Below are positions 29,936 to 38,272 of a stretch of 64,000 nucleotides of DNA, in pieces (position 1 is the first letter of the stretch; each line of letters opens with the position of its first letter). A program made the translations under genes and the position numbers. The stretch is from Flavobacterium sp. MDT1-60 (GTDB lineage Bacteria; Bacteroidota; Bacteroidia; Flavobacteriales; Flavobacteriaceae): NCBI RefSeq assembly GCF_014844035.1, contig NZ_CP062159.1, positions 2,418,001 to 2,482,000 of the forward strand, written 5' to 3'. The notes under the pieces were generated by a model. That model ran no database searches. It was not told the DNA's origin and saw only the letters and a program-made list of their open reading frames with translations.

Positions 29936-30901
29936 TTGAAACTAACAAGAGAAATTAAAACGGCTATTTTAGTCATCGCGTCAATTTTATTATTTATTTG
30001 GGGCTACAGCTTTTTAAAAGGCAGAGATCTTTTTACAAATTATAAAACATTATATGTAGAATATGATAATGTTGAAGATTTATCACAATCAGCTCCGGTA
30101 ACCTTAAACGGACTGGGAATTGGTAAGGTAAATAAAATTACAATCAACGAAACAACAGGTAGATTATTAGTTGAACTTCAGTTAAAAACGGATTTTCCAA
30201 TTTCTAAAACCAGTAAAGCGGCATTATATTCTCCGAGTTTAATTGGAGGAAAACAAATTAAAATTATTCCGAATCTTGCGGATAAAGATCCTGCGGTTGA
30301 TGGGCAAACTTTGGAAGCAACTATTGAATTAGGATTAACCGAATCTTTAGGCGGTAAAATAGAGCCAATTCAGCAAAAATTAAATCTAATGCTGGCAAAC
30401 ATAAATACGCTGGTTGGCGGGTTAAACAATGTTTTAGATAAAAAAGGTCAGGAAGATTTGAAAAAATCGTTGTCAGAATTGAGTCAGACCATGGAACAAT
30501 TTCATAGAGCTTCAGGAAGTCTTAATTCTATTTTAGATACTAACAAAGCGCAGATTAATGGAGTTGTGACAAACTTTAATAAAATGTCAAGCAACTTCAA
30601 CAAAATATCAGATTCTTTAAATAAAGCCGATTTAGGAAAAACAGTTAGAAACTTAAACCAAACTTTAACAAAAGTAGATGGTATTATGACTAACTTAAAC
30701 TCAGGAAAAGGTTCTGCAGGTAAATTATTGAATGATGATGCTTTATATAATAATTTAGCTAAAACTTCAAAAGAGCTTGAATTATTATTGCAGGATGTTC
30801 GATTATATCCAACACGTTATGTAAATGTTTCTCTTTTTGGAAAGAAAAATAAACCATACGTTGCACCTGTAGAAGATGCCAAAACAACCGACAAAAAATA
30901 A
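29936..30901 (+). CDS. MlaD/MCE-family phospholipid-transport protein
   Basis: A TTG at 29936 starts MKLTREIKTAILVIASILL, a short basic tail and one transmembrane helix (residues 9-25). An MCE domain covers about residues 38-120 (YDNVEDLSQSAPVTLNGLGIGKV). The rest is a helical tail rich in Asn and Lys that would form the coiled stalk. MCE proteins shuttle phospholipids between the two membranes as hexamers. No MlaE or MlaF gene is nearby. It follows the amidase by 50 bases and precedes the Fe-S gene by 6, so co-transcription is likely. Confidence 0.9.
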   Translation: MKLTREIKTAILVIASILLFIWGYSFLKGRDLFTNYKTLYVEYDNVEDLSQSAPVTLNGLGIGKVNKITINETTGRLLVELQLKTDFPISKTSKAALYSPSLIGGKQIKIIPNLADKDPAVDGQTLEATIELGLTESLGGKIEPIQQKLNLMLANINTLVGGLNNVLDKKGQEDLKKSLSELSQTMEQFHRASGSLNSILDTNKAQINGVVTNFNKMSSNFNKISDSLNKADLGKTVRNLNQTLTKVDGIMTNLNSGKGSAGKLLNDDALYNNLAKTSKELELLLQDVRLYPTRYVNVSLFGKKNKPYVAPVEDAKTTDKK

Positions 30902-30907
30902 TAAGGA

Positions 30908-32239
30908 ATGAGTTATTTAGATAATATTTTATTCGCTATACTTCTGATAGCTGGTTTTGGCTTTTTTGCTTCAAGTGTGAAAAAAATAATCAGGAACATA
31001 AAATTAGGAGTTGATGTAGATCGAAAAGACAATCCGAAAGCACGTTGGGCAAACATGGCATTGATTGCTCTTGGACAATCTAAAATGGTGAAACGTCCTG
31101 TTGCGGGTGTATTGCATATTGTTGTATACGTTGGATTTATTATTATAAATATAGAATTACTTGAAATCATCATTGATGGATTATTTGGAACTCATAGAAT
31201 TTTTGCGCCTTATTTGGGTGTAGTTTATGATGTTTTAATTGCTTCATTTGAAATATTGGCAATACTGGTAATTTTTGCCGTTACAGTTTTCTGGATTAGA
31301 AGAAATGGTATTAGATTGAAACGTTTTATACATTCAGATTTAAAAGGTTTCCCTAAAAGTGATGCTAATTATATTCTGTATTTTGAAACGGTATTGATGA
31401 TTTTGTTTTTATTGATGAACGCCTCTGATTTGCATTTACAGAATGTTCCGGGAGGAGTTTTTCATAAAGCAGGAACTTTTCCGGTGAGTCAGTTTATAGC
31501 GCCAATTTTTAATGGTCTTTCAAATGAATTAGTTGTTCTTTTATTTGAAATTTTCTGGTGGGTTCATATTGTGGGTATTTTGGTTTTTATGAACTATTTA
31601 TATTTTTCAAAACACTTACATATTCTTTTGGCTTTTCCAAATACCTATTTTGCAGATTTAAATTCGAAAGGGAAATTTGATAATTTAGAGTCGGTTACCA
31701 AAGAAGTAAAGTTAATGATGGATCCAAATGCTGATCCGTTTGCAGCAGCTCCGGTTGATGAAAATGCAGCTCCGGGTAAATTTGGTGCAAGCGATGTTCA
31801 GGATTTAAACTGGGTTCAGTTGTTAAACGCTTATACGTGTACAGAATGTGGACGTTGTACATCAGCATGTCCGGCAAATCAAACGGGTAAAAAATTATCT
31901 CCTCGTAAGATTATGATGGATACGAGAGATCGTTTACAAGAAGTAGGGAAAAATATTGACACTAATAAAGGTGTTTTTGTTCCGGATAACAAAACACTAC
32001 TAAACGATTATATTACACCAGAAGAGCTTTGGGCTTGCACATCTTGTAACGCTTGTGTTGAAGAGTGTCCGGTAAATATTAGTCCGTTGTCTATTATTAT
32101 GGATATGCGTCGTTATTTAGTGATGGAACAAAGTGCTGCTCCAATGTCGTTGAATGCTATGATGACAAATATTGAAAATAATGGAGCACCATGGCAATAC
32201 AGTCAGCAAGATAGATTGAACTGGAAGAACGAGAATTAG
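30908..32239 (+). CDS. Membrane Fe-S protein, HdrC/NarI-like (two 4Fe-4S clusters)
   Basis: The 443-residue protein has about five transmembrane helices in its first ~250 residues (LDNILFAILLIAGFGFF, VLHIVVYVGFIIINIELL, ILVIFAVTVFWI, and others). A soluble part has two ferredoxin motifs: CTECGRCTSACP near residue 313 and CTSCNACVEECP near 379. It resembles the membrane plus ferredoxin halves of heterodisulfide-reductase-like or anaerobic dehydrogenase complexes and probably passes electrons to or from quinone. The next gene, 136 bases on, encodes the matching CCG-domain partner. The physiological donor is unknown. Confidence 0.88.
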   Translation: MSYLDNILFAILLIAGFGFFASSVKKIIRNIKLGVDVDRKDNPKARWANMALIALGQSKMVKRPVAGVLHIVVYVGFIIINIELLEIIIDGLFGTHRIFAPYLGVVYDVLIASFEILAILVIFAVTVFWIRRNGIRLKRFIHSDLKGFPKSDANYILYFETVLMILFLLMNASDLHLQNVPGGVFHKAGTFPVSQFIAPIFNGLSNELVVLLFEIFWWVHIVGILVFMNYLYFSKHLHILLAFPNTYFADLNSKGKFDNLESVTKEVKLMMDPNADPFAAAPVDENAAPGKFGASDVQDLNWVQLLNAYTCTECGRCTSACPANQTGKKLSPRKIMMDTRDRLQEVGKNIDTNKGVFVPDNKTLLNDYITPEELWACTSCNACVEECPVNISPLSIIMDMRRYLVMEQSAAPMSLNAMMTNIENNGAPWQYSQQDRLNWKNEN

Positions 32240-32375
32240 AGAAGTAAGATTGAATTGGTTATTTGTTTAACCGTTTAATCTATTGAATAAAATATTTGAG
32301 GTTTTTTTAGTGGAGGTTATAGTAAAGAGTACGATTAGCCAAATAAGCGATTAACCGATTTAACAACAAAAGAAG
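32240..32375. other. AT-rich spacer with imperfect inverted repeats
   Basis: The 136-base gap between the two Fe-S genes contains TTATTTGTTTAACCGTTTAATC and, near its right end, GATTAGCCAAATAAGCGATT, which are partly complementary. AACCG-type words recur. No gene is seen. It may carry a weak attenuator or internal promoter. Confidence 0.35.
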
Positions 32376-33167
32376 ATGTCAGAAAGTTTAGTAGTGCCAA
32401 CAATGGCTGAAATGCTAGCCGAAGGAAAACAGCCAGAAGTTTTATTTTGGGTGGGTTGCGCAGGAAGTTTTGATGATAGAGCAAAAAAAATTACCAAAGC
32501 ATTTGTACGTATTTTAAATCGTACCAATGTTTCATTTGCGGTTTTAGGTACAGAAGAAAGTTGTACCGGAGATCCTGCAAAACGTGCTGGAAATGAATTT
32601 TTATTTCAGATGCAGGCCATGATGAATATCGAGGTTTTAAATGCATATGAAGCGAAAAAGATTGTTACGGCTTGCCCGCATTGTTTTAATACTTTAAAAA
32701 ATGAATATCCTGAGTTAGGAGGTCAATATGATGTAATTCATCATACTGAATTTTTAAAGTCATTAATTGATGAAGGAAGACTGACTGTTGAAGGCGGTCA
32801 GTTTAAAGGGAAAAAAATCACTTTTCACGATCCTTGTTATTTAGGAAGAGCGAATAAAGTATACGAAGCGCCAAGAGATTTAATTCAAAAGTTAGATGTT
32901 GAATTAGTTGAAATGAAGCGTTCAAAAGCAAACGGATTGTGTTGTGGAGCAGGCGGAGCACAAATGTTTAAAGATGCTGAACCAGGAAACAAAGAAGTGA
33001 ACGTATTGCGTACAGAAGATGCGTTAGAAGTACAACCAGATATAATCGCAGCAGGCTGTCCGTTCTGTAACACCATGTTGACCGACGGTATCAAACACCA
33101 GGAGAAAGAAGGACAGGTTAAGGTTATGGATATTGCAGAACTAATTGCTAATGCTCAGGATTTTTAA
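32376..33167 (+). CDS. HdrB-like CCG-domain Fe-S protein
   Basis: The 263-residue soluble protein has two cysteine-rich CCG domains. The first has WVGCAGSFDD, CTGDPAKRAGNE and TACPHCFNTLKNEY; the second has HDPCYLGRANK, LCCGAGGAQMF and AGCPFCNTMLTDG. CCG domains in HdrB, LutA and GlpC bind an unusual Fe-S cluster or act in thiol/disulfide electron transfer. Placed after the HdrC-like gene, it is expected to be the catalytic subunit of the same membrane complex. The substrate cannot be read from the sequence. Confidence 0.9.
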   Translation: MSESLVVPTMAEMLAEGKQPEVLFWVGCAGSFDDRAKKITKAFVRILNRTNVSFAVLGTEESCTGDPAKRAGNEFLFQMQAMMNIEVLNAYEAKKIVTACPHCFNTLKNEYPELGGQYDVIHHTEFLKSLIDEGRLTVEGGQFKGKKITFHDPCYLGRANKVYEAPRDLIQKLDVELVEMKRSKANGLCCGAGGAQMFKDAEPGNKEVNVLRTEDALEVQPDIIAAGCPFCNTMLTDGIKHQEKEGQVKVMDIAELIANAQDF

Positions 33168-33168
33168 A

Positions 33169-33765
33169 ATGAAGAAAAATATATTTTTGCTAATTGTTTT
33201 ATTCTCTAGTATCGTTACATATTCTCAGGATGTTTTAAATATTATTGCAAAAGAAACATGTGAATGTCTGGATGCTAAAAAGCTTAAATCGGATAATTTT
33301 ACAGGAGATGAATTAAAAGCTGCAGTTGGAGTATGCATGATTAAAAGCTATTCCGATCATATGTCAGAATTTAAAGCTGATGAAAAGGTTAAGTTTACTG
33401 ATAAAGACGGAATGACTAAGTTAGGGGAAACTGTTGGTGTAAAAATGCTGGAAATTTGTCCTAGTATGATTTTGGAATTAGGGAAAGGTTCAAAAGACGA
33501 TGTTAAAGAAGAAGATGCTTTTGTTATTGGTGAGGTAATTGATATAAAATCGGAACAGTTTATGACCTTACAAATGAAAGATCAAAATGGAAGAAATTAT
33601 AGTCTCCTTTTATTGGATTATTTTGATACAGCATCATTGCTAACTAATAATGAAATTAAGAAAAAAGACAAGCTTAAAGTAAGTTATACCGAAATTGAAT
33701 TATTTGATATTAAAGTTAAAGAGTTTAGATACTTTAAAATCCTTACAAAATTAGAAAAACAATAA
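33169..33765 (+). CDS. Secreted protein of unknown function
   Basis: The ATG at 33169, one base after the previous stop, gives a signal peptide (MKKNIFLLIVLFSSIVTYS); a longer frame at 33145 is discarded. The product has 198 residues. Residues 25-110 contain four Cys (ETCECLDAKK, VCMIK, EICPSM), suggesting one helical cysteine-bonded domain. Residues 125-190 look like a small beta domain (VIGEVIDIKSEQFMTLQMKD). I do not recognise the family. It is probably in one transcript with the Fe-S gene. Confidence 0.75.
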   Translation: MKKNIFLLIVLFSSIVTYSQDVLNIIAKETCECLDAKKLKSDNFTGDELKAAVGVCMIKSYSDHMSEFKADEKVKFTDKDGMTKLGETVGVKMLEICPSMILELGKGSKDDVKEEDAFVIGEVIDIKSEQFMTLQMKDQNGRNYSLLLLDYFDTASLLTNNEIKKKDKLKVSYTEIELFDIKVKEFRYFKILTKLEKQ

Positions 33766-33810
33766 GTAAGGTTATAAGTTTTTTGAAACTTTAAAACTGA
33801 AATTTTCAAA

Positions 33811-33844
33811 GAATCTAAAATCAACAATCTAAAATCTAAAATTA
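33811..33844. repeat. Short degenerate direct repeats (AATCTAAAA-type)
   Basis: GAATCTAAAATCAACAATCT and further AATCTAAAAT words stand in tandem just before the next ATG. The same kind of words occur at 34777-34857 upstream of bshA. Confidence 0.45.
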
Positions 33845-33846
33845 AA

Positions 33847-34329
33847 ATGTATATACCTTTTGAAAATTTACCTGGTGAATCCAGAGTTTGGATTTATCAA
33901 TCAAACAGAAAATTTTCTGAGGAAGAATTTTCTGAAATTGAAACTGACCTAAAAGCTTTTGTTGAAGAATGGGCAGCACATGGAACAAGTTTAGAAGCTT
34001 CGTATTTATTGAAATACAACCGATTTATTATTTTGGCTGTAAATCAGGACGTGCAGGCTGCTACAGGATGTTCTATAGATAGTTCTGTTGAATTTATTCA
34101 GAGTCTGGAGAAAAAGTACAGCGTTGATTTGTTAGATAAAATGAATGTAACTTTTAAAAATGGCGAACATATCGCGCACAAAACATTAATAGATTTCAAG
34201 AAAATGGTTAAAGATAAATCAGTTTCTGAGAATACGATTGTGTTTAATAATTTAGTAAACAACATCGAAGAATTCAATGAATCCTGGGAAGTTCCTGCTG
34301 CTGATAGCTGGCACAGCAGATTTTTCTAA
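33847..34329 (+). CDS. Small cytoplasmic protein of unknown function (often labelled ABC transporter ATPase)
   Basis: The 160-residue product begins MYIPFENLPGESRVWIYQSN and ends WHSRFF. Homologues are found across Bacteroidota and carry the label ABC transporter ATPase in databases as I recall, but no Walker A, Walker B or ABC signature is visible here, so I do not accept that name. The protein is acidic, has no signal peptide, and has conserved-looking Trp and Tyr in its first 70 residues. A strong terminator follows the gene. Function is unknown. Confidence 0.8.
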   Translation: MYIPFENLPGESRVWIYQSNRKFSEEEFSEIETDLKAFVEEWAAHGTSLEASYLLKYNRFIILAVNQDVQAATGCSIDSSVEFIQSLEKKYSVDLLDKMNVTFKNGEHIAHKTLIDFKKMVKDKSVSENTIVFNNLVNNIEEFNESWEVPAADSWHSRFF

Positions 34330-34350
34330 GAGAAATTTATATAATATTTG

Positions 34351-34386
34351 AAAAGGCATAAAATTTTGATTTTGTGCCTTTTTTTG
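34351..34386 (+). terminator. Rho-independent terminator
   Basis: AAAAGGCATAAAAT (34351-34364) pairs with ATTTTGTGCCTTTT (34369-34382) with one wobble and a 4-base loop; the T-run continues. Confidence 0.9.
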
Positions 34387-34418
34387 TTAGATTATATACT
34401 AGTTAAAAAACATAAAAA

Positions 34419-34535
34419 ATGAAGTTAAGAACTATAAAAATAATTATAATACTTTTCATTCTCATTACGATTGGATATTTAGTATTGGATTATTATACCG
34501 GTAGAATGTTTTATGGTTTGCATCCGCCTAATTGA
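34419..34535 (+). CDS. Possible 38-residue single-pass membrane protein
   Basis: The ATG at 34419 opens a frame with a basic start (MKLRTIK), one strongly hydrophobic helix (IIIILFILITIGYLVL) and a short polar tail ending GLHPPN before TGA. The topology is convincing for a small membrane protein, and it lies in a gap that otherwise lacks genes. No RBS is obvious, as usual in this phylum. Function unknown. Confidence 0.45.
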   Translation: MKLRTIKIIIILFILITIGYLVLDYYTGRMFYGLHPPN

Positions 34536-34590
34536 AAAAAGTACGTACCAAATTTTCAAACATTAAGTTGTTATAAAAAATAAAAACCTC

Positions 34591-34664
34591 TAATCTAGCC
34601 CTGATGGGAGTGATATCCTTTTATGGCGGGGTTCGGCATAAAAGATATAGCGGGCAGCGGGACA
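34591..34664. repeat. Structured palindromic repeat of the Flavobacterium dispersed type
   Basis: ATATCCTTTTATG (34613-34625) pairs with CATAAAAGATAT (34637-34648) leaving one bulged C, with GCGGGGTTCGG in the loop. Outer GC-rich words TAGCCCTGATGGGAGTG and AGCGGGCAGCGGGACA flank it and are partly complementary. GC content is far above the surrounding DNA. It matches my memory of a repeat scattered through Flavobacterium genomes; only one copy is in this window. Confidence 0.6.
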
Positions 34665-34776
34665 GGTTGTCTTTTGAAAATGAAACTTCTGCTCCTGATG
34701 AAAATTATAAGTTATGAGTTAGGAATTATGAGTTGGCAGTTTTCTTCAAAATTGTGGTTTTTCTCAAGATGACATA

Positions 34777-34857
34777 AAATCTAATTGTCTAAAAAACTTA
34801 AGATCTAACAATCTAATAATCTGATAAATCAATAATTCACAAAAATCTAACAATCGA
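34777..34857. repeat. Degenerate AATCTAA-type direct repeats upstream of bshA
   Basis: Words such as ATCTAATTGTCTAA, GATCTAACAATCTAATAATC and AAATCTAACAATC recur at irregular spacing over about 80 bases. No gene is seen from 34536 to 34910 apart from this and the structured repeat. Confidence 0.45.
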
Positions 34858-34910
34858 AAACTTCGATTAAACGTGATTTTTGAGTACTTTCGTAGTATTA
34901 AATTTAATAC

Positions 34911-36047
34911 ATGAAAATAGCAATAGTTTGTTATCCGACATTTGGCGGTAGTGGGGTTGTAGCCACAGAATTAGGCCTCGAATTAGCCAGACGCGGACAC
35001 GAAATCCACTTTATTACCTACAGTCAGCCGGTTAGGCTGGCACTTTTAAATCCTAATGTTCATTATCACGAAGTAAACGTTCCTGAATATCCTCTTTTCC
35101 ATTATCAGCCTTACGAATTGGCTTTGTCAAGCAAATTGGTTGATATGGTTAAATTATATAAAATAGAAGTTCTTCATGTACATTATGCAATTCCACACGC
35201 ATATGCGGGCTATATGGCGAAGCAAATGCTGAAAAATGAAGGAATTAATCTTCCGATGATTACGACGCTTCACGGAACGGATATTACATTGGTGGGAAAT
35301 CATCCTTTTTATAAACCTGCCGTGACTTTTAGTATCAACAAATCAGATTATGTAACTTCGGTTTCGCAGAGTTTGAAAGATGATACATTGAAATTATTCA
35401 AAATCAAGAATAAAATAAAGGTAATACCTAATTTTATAGAATTGGATAAAGTTAAGAAAGACCCGACTGCTCCTTGTCATCGTTATGTTATGGCGAAGGA
35501 AAATGAGCGCATTATTACTCATATCAGTAACTTTAGAAAAGTAAAACGTATTCCTGATATTATTAAGATTTTCTATAATATTCAGAAAGTGATGCCTGCT
35601 AAATTAATGATGGTTGGTGATGGTCCTGAAAAAGAGAAAGCAGAAATTCTATGCATGGAATTGGGAATTTACGATAAAGTAATTTTCTTTGGAAACAGTA
35701 ATGAAATCGACAAGATTTTATGTTTGACAGATTTATTTTTACTTCCGTCTGAAACAGAAAGTTTTGGTTTGGCTGCTTTAGAAGCAATGGCGTGTGGTGT
35801 CCCAGTAATTTCTAGTAATTCGGGTGGACTGCCGGAAGTTAATTTTGATGGTGTTTCCGGATATTTGAGTAATGTTGGAAATGTTGAGGAAATGGCTGCA
35901 AATGCGATTAAAATCCTGGAAAATGATGAAGTTCTAAATAAGTTCAAAGAGAATGCTCTAGAAGTTGCAAAGAAATTTGATATCAAAAACATACTTCCAA
36001 TATACGAAGCTTTGTATCAAAAAGCAATTGATGATTATAAAGAGTAG
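34911..36047 (+). CDS. bshA: N-acetyl-alpha-D-glucosaminyl L-malate synthase BshA
   Basis: BshA joins UDP-GlcNAc to L-malate, the first step of bacillithiol synthesis. The 378-residue GT4 glycosyltransferase starts MKIAIVCYPTFGGSGVVATE. Other family blocks are HVHYAIPHAYAGYMAK near residue 95, TTLHGTDITLVG near 122, and the nucleotide-sugar motif SETESFGLAALEAMACGVP near 283. The BshB deacetylase (a PIG-L protein) and BshC are not in the window. The PrcB-like gene follows by 27 bases. Confidence 0.93.
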   Translation: MKIAIVCYPTFGGSGVVATELGLELARRGHEIHFITYSQPVRLALLNPNVHYHEVNVPEYPLFHYQPYELALSSKLVDMVKLYKIEVLHVHYAIPHAYAGYMAKQMLKNEGINLPMITTLHGTDITLVGNHPFYKPAVTFSINKSDYVTSVSQSLKDDTLKLFKIKNKIKVIPNFIELDKVKKDPTAPCHRYVMAKENERIITHISNFRKVKRIPDIIKIFYNIQKVMPAKLMMVGDGPEKEKAEILCMELGIYDKVIFFGNSNEIDKILCLTDLFLLPSETESFGLAALEAMACGVPVISSNSGGLPEVNFDGVSGYLSNVGNVEEMAANAIKILENDEVLNKFKENALEVAKKFDIKNILPIYEALYQKAIDDYKE

Positions 36048-36074
36048 AAACAATAATTTTAAAAGTAAGCGTAA

Positions 36075-36497
36075 ATGAAAAAAGTAATTTCGGTTGTAGC
36101 AGTTTTTGTTTTAATTTCTTGCGGAGCAAAAAAAACATCAGATTCAAATGCATTATATGAAGTTTTAACAACGCAATCTGACGGTGGAGGAAATATCAAA
36201 TTTTATGAGATTTTGACTGAACCAAATGAGATCAAAATGTTAGAAAACGATCCTCTTTTGGCTGATAAAATGAAACAGGCTGACATTAGTAATTCTAATT
36301 ACGTTATTTTGAACATGGGAGAAAAAAATACTGGAGGATATTCTATTGGAGTTGAAAAAGTGGAAGAAACGGATAAGAATATTATTATTACCGTGAAAGA
36401 AAACAGCCCGGCTCCGGATGGTATGACGATGCAAGTGATTACTTATCCTTATACAGTCGTGAAAGTTCATTCAAAAAAAGAGATTATTATTAAATAA
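36075..36497 (+). CDS. PrcB-like C-terminal-domain lipoprotein
   Basis: The 140-residue product has a lipobox (VAVFVLISCGAK, Cys near residue 16). The second half has the pattern of the PrcB_C domain: ILNMGEKNTGGYSIGVEKVEE near residue 78, then VKENSPAPDGM and a final beta strand VVKVHSKKEIIIK. PrcB was described as a protease-complex subunit in spirochaetes; in Bacteroidota the role is unknown. It is likely co-transcribed with bshA, though nothing else ties the two. Confidence 0.78.
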   Translation: MKKVISVVAVFVLISCGAKKTSDSNALYEVLTTQSDGGGNIKFYEILTEPNEIKMLENDPLLADKMKQADISNSNYVILNMGEKNTGGYSIGVEKVEETDKNIIITVKENSPAPDGMTMQVITYPYTVVKVHSKKEIIIK

Positions 36498-36547
36498 GTT
36501 CTTTATATAAGACAAGCACTTTGACTTCGCTCAGTGTAACAAATAAA

Positions 36548-36580
36548 AAAACCTGTCGTAATTAAAGCGACAGGTTTTCT
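36548..36580. terminator. Bidirectional terminator
   Basis: AAAACCTGTCG (36548-36558) and CGACAGGTTTT (36568-36578) form a perfect 11-bp stem with A and T runs on both sides, between the converging PrcB-like and outer-membrane protein genes. Confidence 0.92.
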
Positions 36581-36599
36581 TTTACAATTATTTTTTATT

Positions 36600-37097
36600 T
36601 TAGAATTTGAATTTGATTCCTAAACCAACATCAAATCCAAAGTTGTCATCGTCATAATATCCGGAACCAATTTCTGGTCTTGCATCTAATGATAATAAAA
36701 TTGGCACTTCTTTAAAGCCATATTCAATACCAATATCTCCTGCAGCAAAAACGTAAGTTCCGCTGTCATTGTATTTAACATTATTGTTATAATAATCGTG
36801 GTCCCAGGCAGCTATACCACCACCAACACCAGCATACCAGTTAAAACCTCCGTCGATGTTCCAAACCCATTGGTAAAGAGCAACTCCTTTAATGGCGTCT
36901 ACATCACTACTGTTTCTCCATCCTAAATCGAATTCAAGTCTGTTTTTTTGATTTAATCCTCTTTGGTACGATACTTCTCCTCCAAATCCGTTGTTGTCTC
37001 CTAAACGTAATCCAAGGGCGTTTTTAGCGATGTCTTGTGCCTGAGCTGTAAACGCTAATCCAAATAGCATAATGGCTGATAAAATGATTTTTTTCAT
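36600..37097 (-). CDS. Outer-membrane beta-barrel-like protein
   Basis: The 165-residue product has a signal peptide (MKKIILSAIMLFGLAFTAQAQ). The rest alternates polar and hydrophobic residues with many Gly, Tyr and Asp and ends in Phe (VGLGIKFKF), as in small eight-stranded outer-membrane barrels. No specific family is recognised. It is monocistronic, with a shared terminator on its 3' side. Confidence 0.8.
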   Translation of the reverse strand: MKKIILSAIMLFGLAFTAQAQDIAKNALGLRLGDNNGFGGEVSYQRGLNQKNRLEFDLGWRNSSDVDAIKGVALYQWVWNIDGGFNWYAGVGGGIAAWDHDYYNNNVKYNDSGTYVFAAGDIGIEYGFKEVPILLSLDARPEIGSGYYDDDNFGFDVGLGIKFKF

Positions 37098-37256
37098 AAA
37101 AATGGTTATTAATTTTTGTCAAATATATAATTAGGACCAATCATAGAACGTATAAGATTCTTTAAAATTGTTATATAATTCACATTTTTATGAATTTCTA
37201 ACTCACTAATATAAGTTGGATGCCGCTAATGCGCTAAGTTTTTTATTTATAGCTAT

Positions 37257-38084
37257 TTATCTTTTGGTGACAAATGAAGTAATTAGCTGAGAAGCAACAA
37301 TATCCTCCATTTCAAATAAATTTTCATCTTCTCCGGTTAAATTTGATTCGGCGTAAGAAAATAATTTCCAGCGTTTTTTATGATATTCTAAGGCAGTTAG
37401 GTTTTCAACCCAATCCCCGGAATTTAAATATAAAGTCGATCCGTGTTTGTTTTCTATAGTAGCAATTTTTGGCTCGTGAATATGTCCGCAAATTACATAA
37501 TCATATTTTTTTTCGATCGCTAAATCTGTAGCGGTAGTTTCAAAATCAGAAATAAACTTAACTGCTTTTTTTACGCTGGCTTTAATTTTTTTTGAAAATG
37601 AGTATGGTTCGCGACCTAATTTTGCTAAACACCAATTGGCAAATCGATTGCTCAGGATTAAATAATCATAACCTAAACCGCCTAATTTTGCAATCCATTT
37701 GGAGTGCTGTACAGAGGCATCAAAAACATCTCCGTGAAAAATCCAGGCTTTTTTATCGTCTAAATCTAAAACAAGTTTATCTAGCAACGCAAAATTCCCC
37801 ATATTCATGTCGCTGAATTTACGAAGTATTTCATCATGGTTTCCAGTGATGTAATACACTTTTGTGCCTTTAGTAGCCATCCCAATAATACGTTGAATGA
37901 CTCTTAAATGCGCTTTAGGGAAATATGATTTTCTAAATTGCCATGCATCAATAATGTCGCCGTTTAAGACTAAAGTTTTGGGTTTAATGCTTGATAAGTA
38001 GTTGTTTAGTTCTTTGGCGTGGCTTCCGTAAGTTCCTAAATGAACATCAGAAAGAATAACCAATTCGACATTTCTTTTTTTCAA
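37257..38084 (-). CDS. UDP-2,3-diacylglucosamine diphosphatase-family metallophosphoesterase (LpxH-like)
   Basis: The 275-residue enzyme shows the calcineurin-type metal motifs in order: SDVHLGTYG (near residue 12), LNGDIIDAW (40), TGNHDEIL (80), HGDVFD (116) and CGHIHEP (198). This subfamily is annotated as UDP-2,3-diacylglucosamine diphosphatase, the lipid A step that yields lipid X. Assignment within the metallophosphoesterases is by overall likeness, so another phosphoester substrate remains possible. It is divergent from aroC. Confidence 0.85.
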   Translation of the reverse strand: MKKRNVELVILSDVHLGTYGSHAKELNNYLSSIKPKTLVLNGDIIDAWQFRKSYFPKAHLRVIQRIIGMATKGTKVYYITGNHDEILRKFSDMNMGNFALLDKLVLDLDDKKAWIFHGDVFDASVQHSKWIAKLGGLGYDYLILSNRFANWCLAKLGREPYSFSKKIKASVKKAVKFISDFETTATDLAIEKKYDYVICGHIHEPKIATIENKHGSTLYLNSGDWVENLTALEYHKKRWKLFSYAESNLTGEDENLFEMEDIVASQLITSFVTKR

Positions 38085-38272
38085 TTTTTCTTGATTTGAA
38101 GTTTAGCAAATAAAAGAAAACTGAAGTGGTTTTGTTTTATCAAAAGGTTATCAATTTGGCTTCAATTTTAATAAATTATGATTTTTAGACAACTTAACCT
38201 TTGCTTAATAATACCAACTTTAAATTTTTTAATTTAATTCATAAAACTTACATTTGCTCAAAACAAATTACA

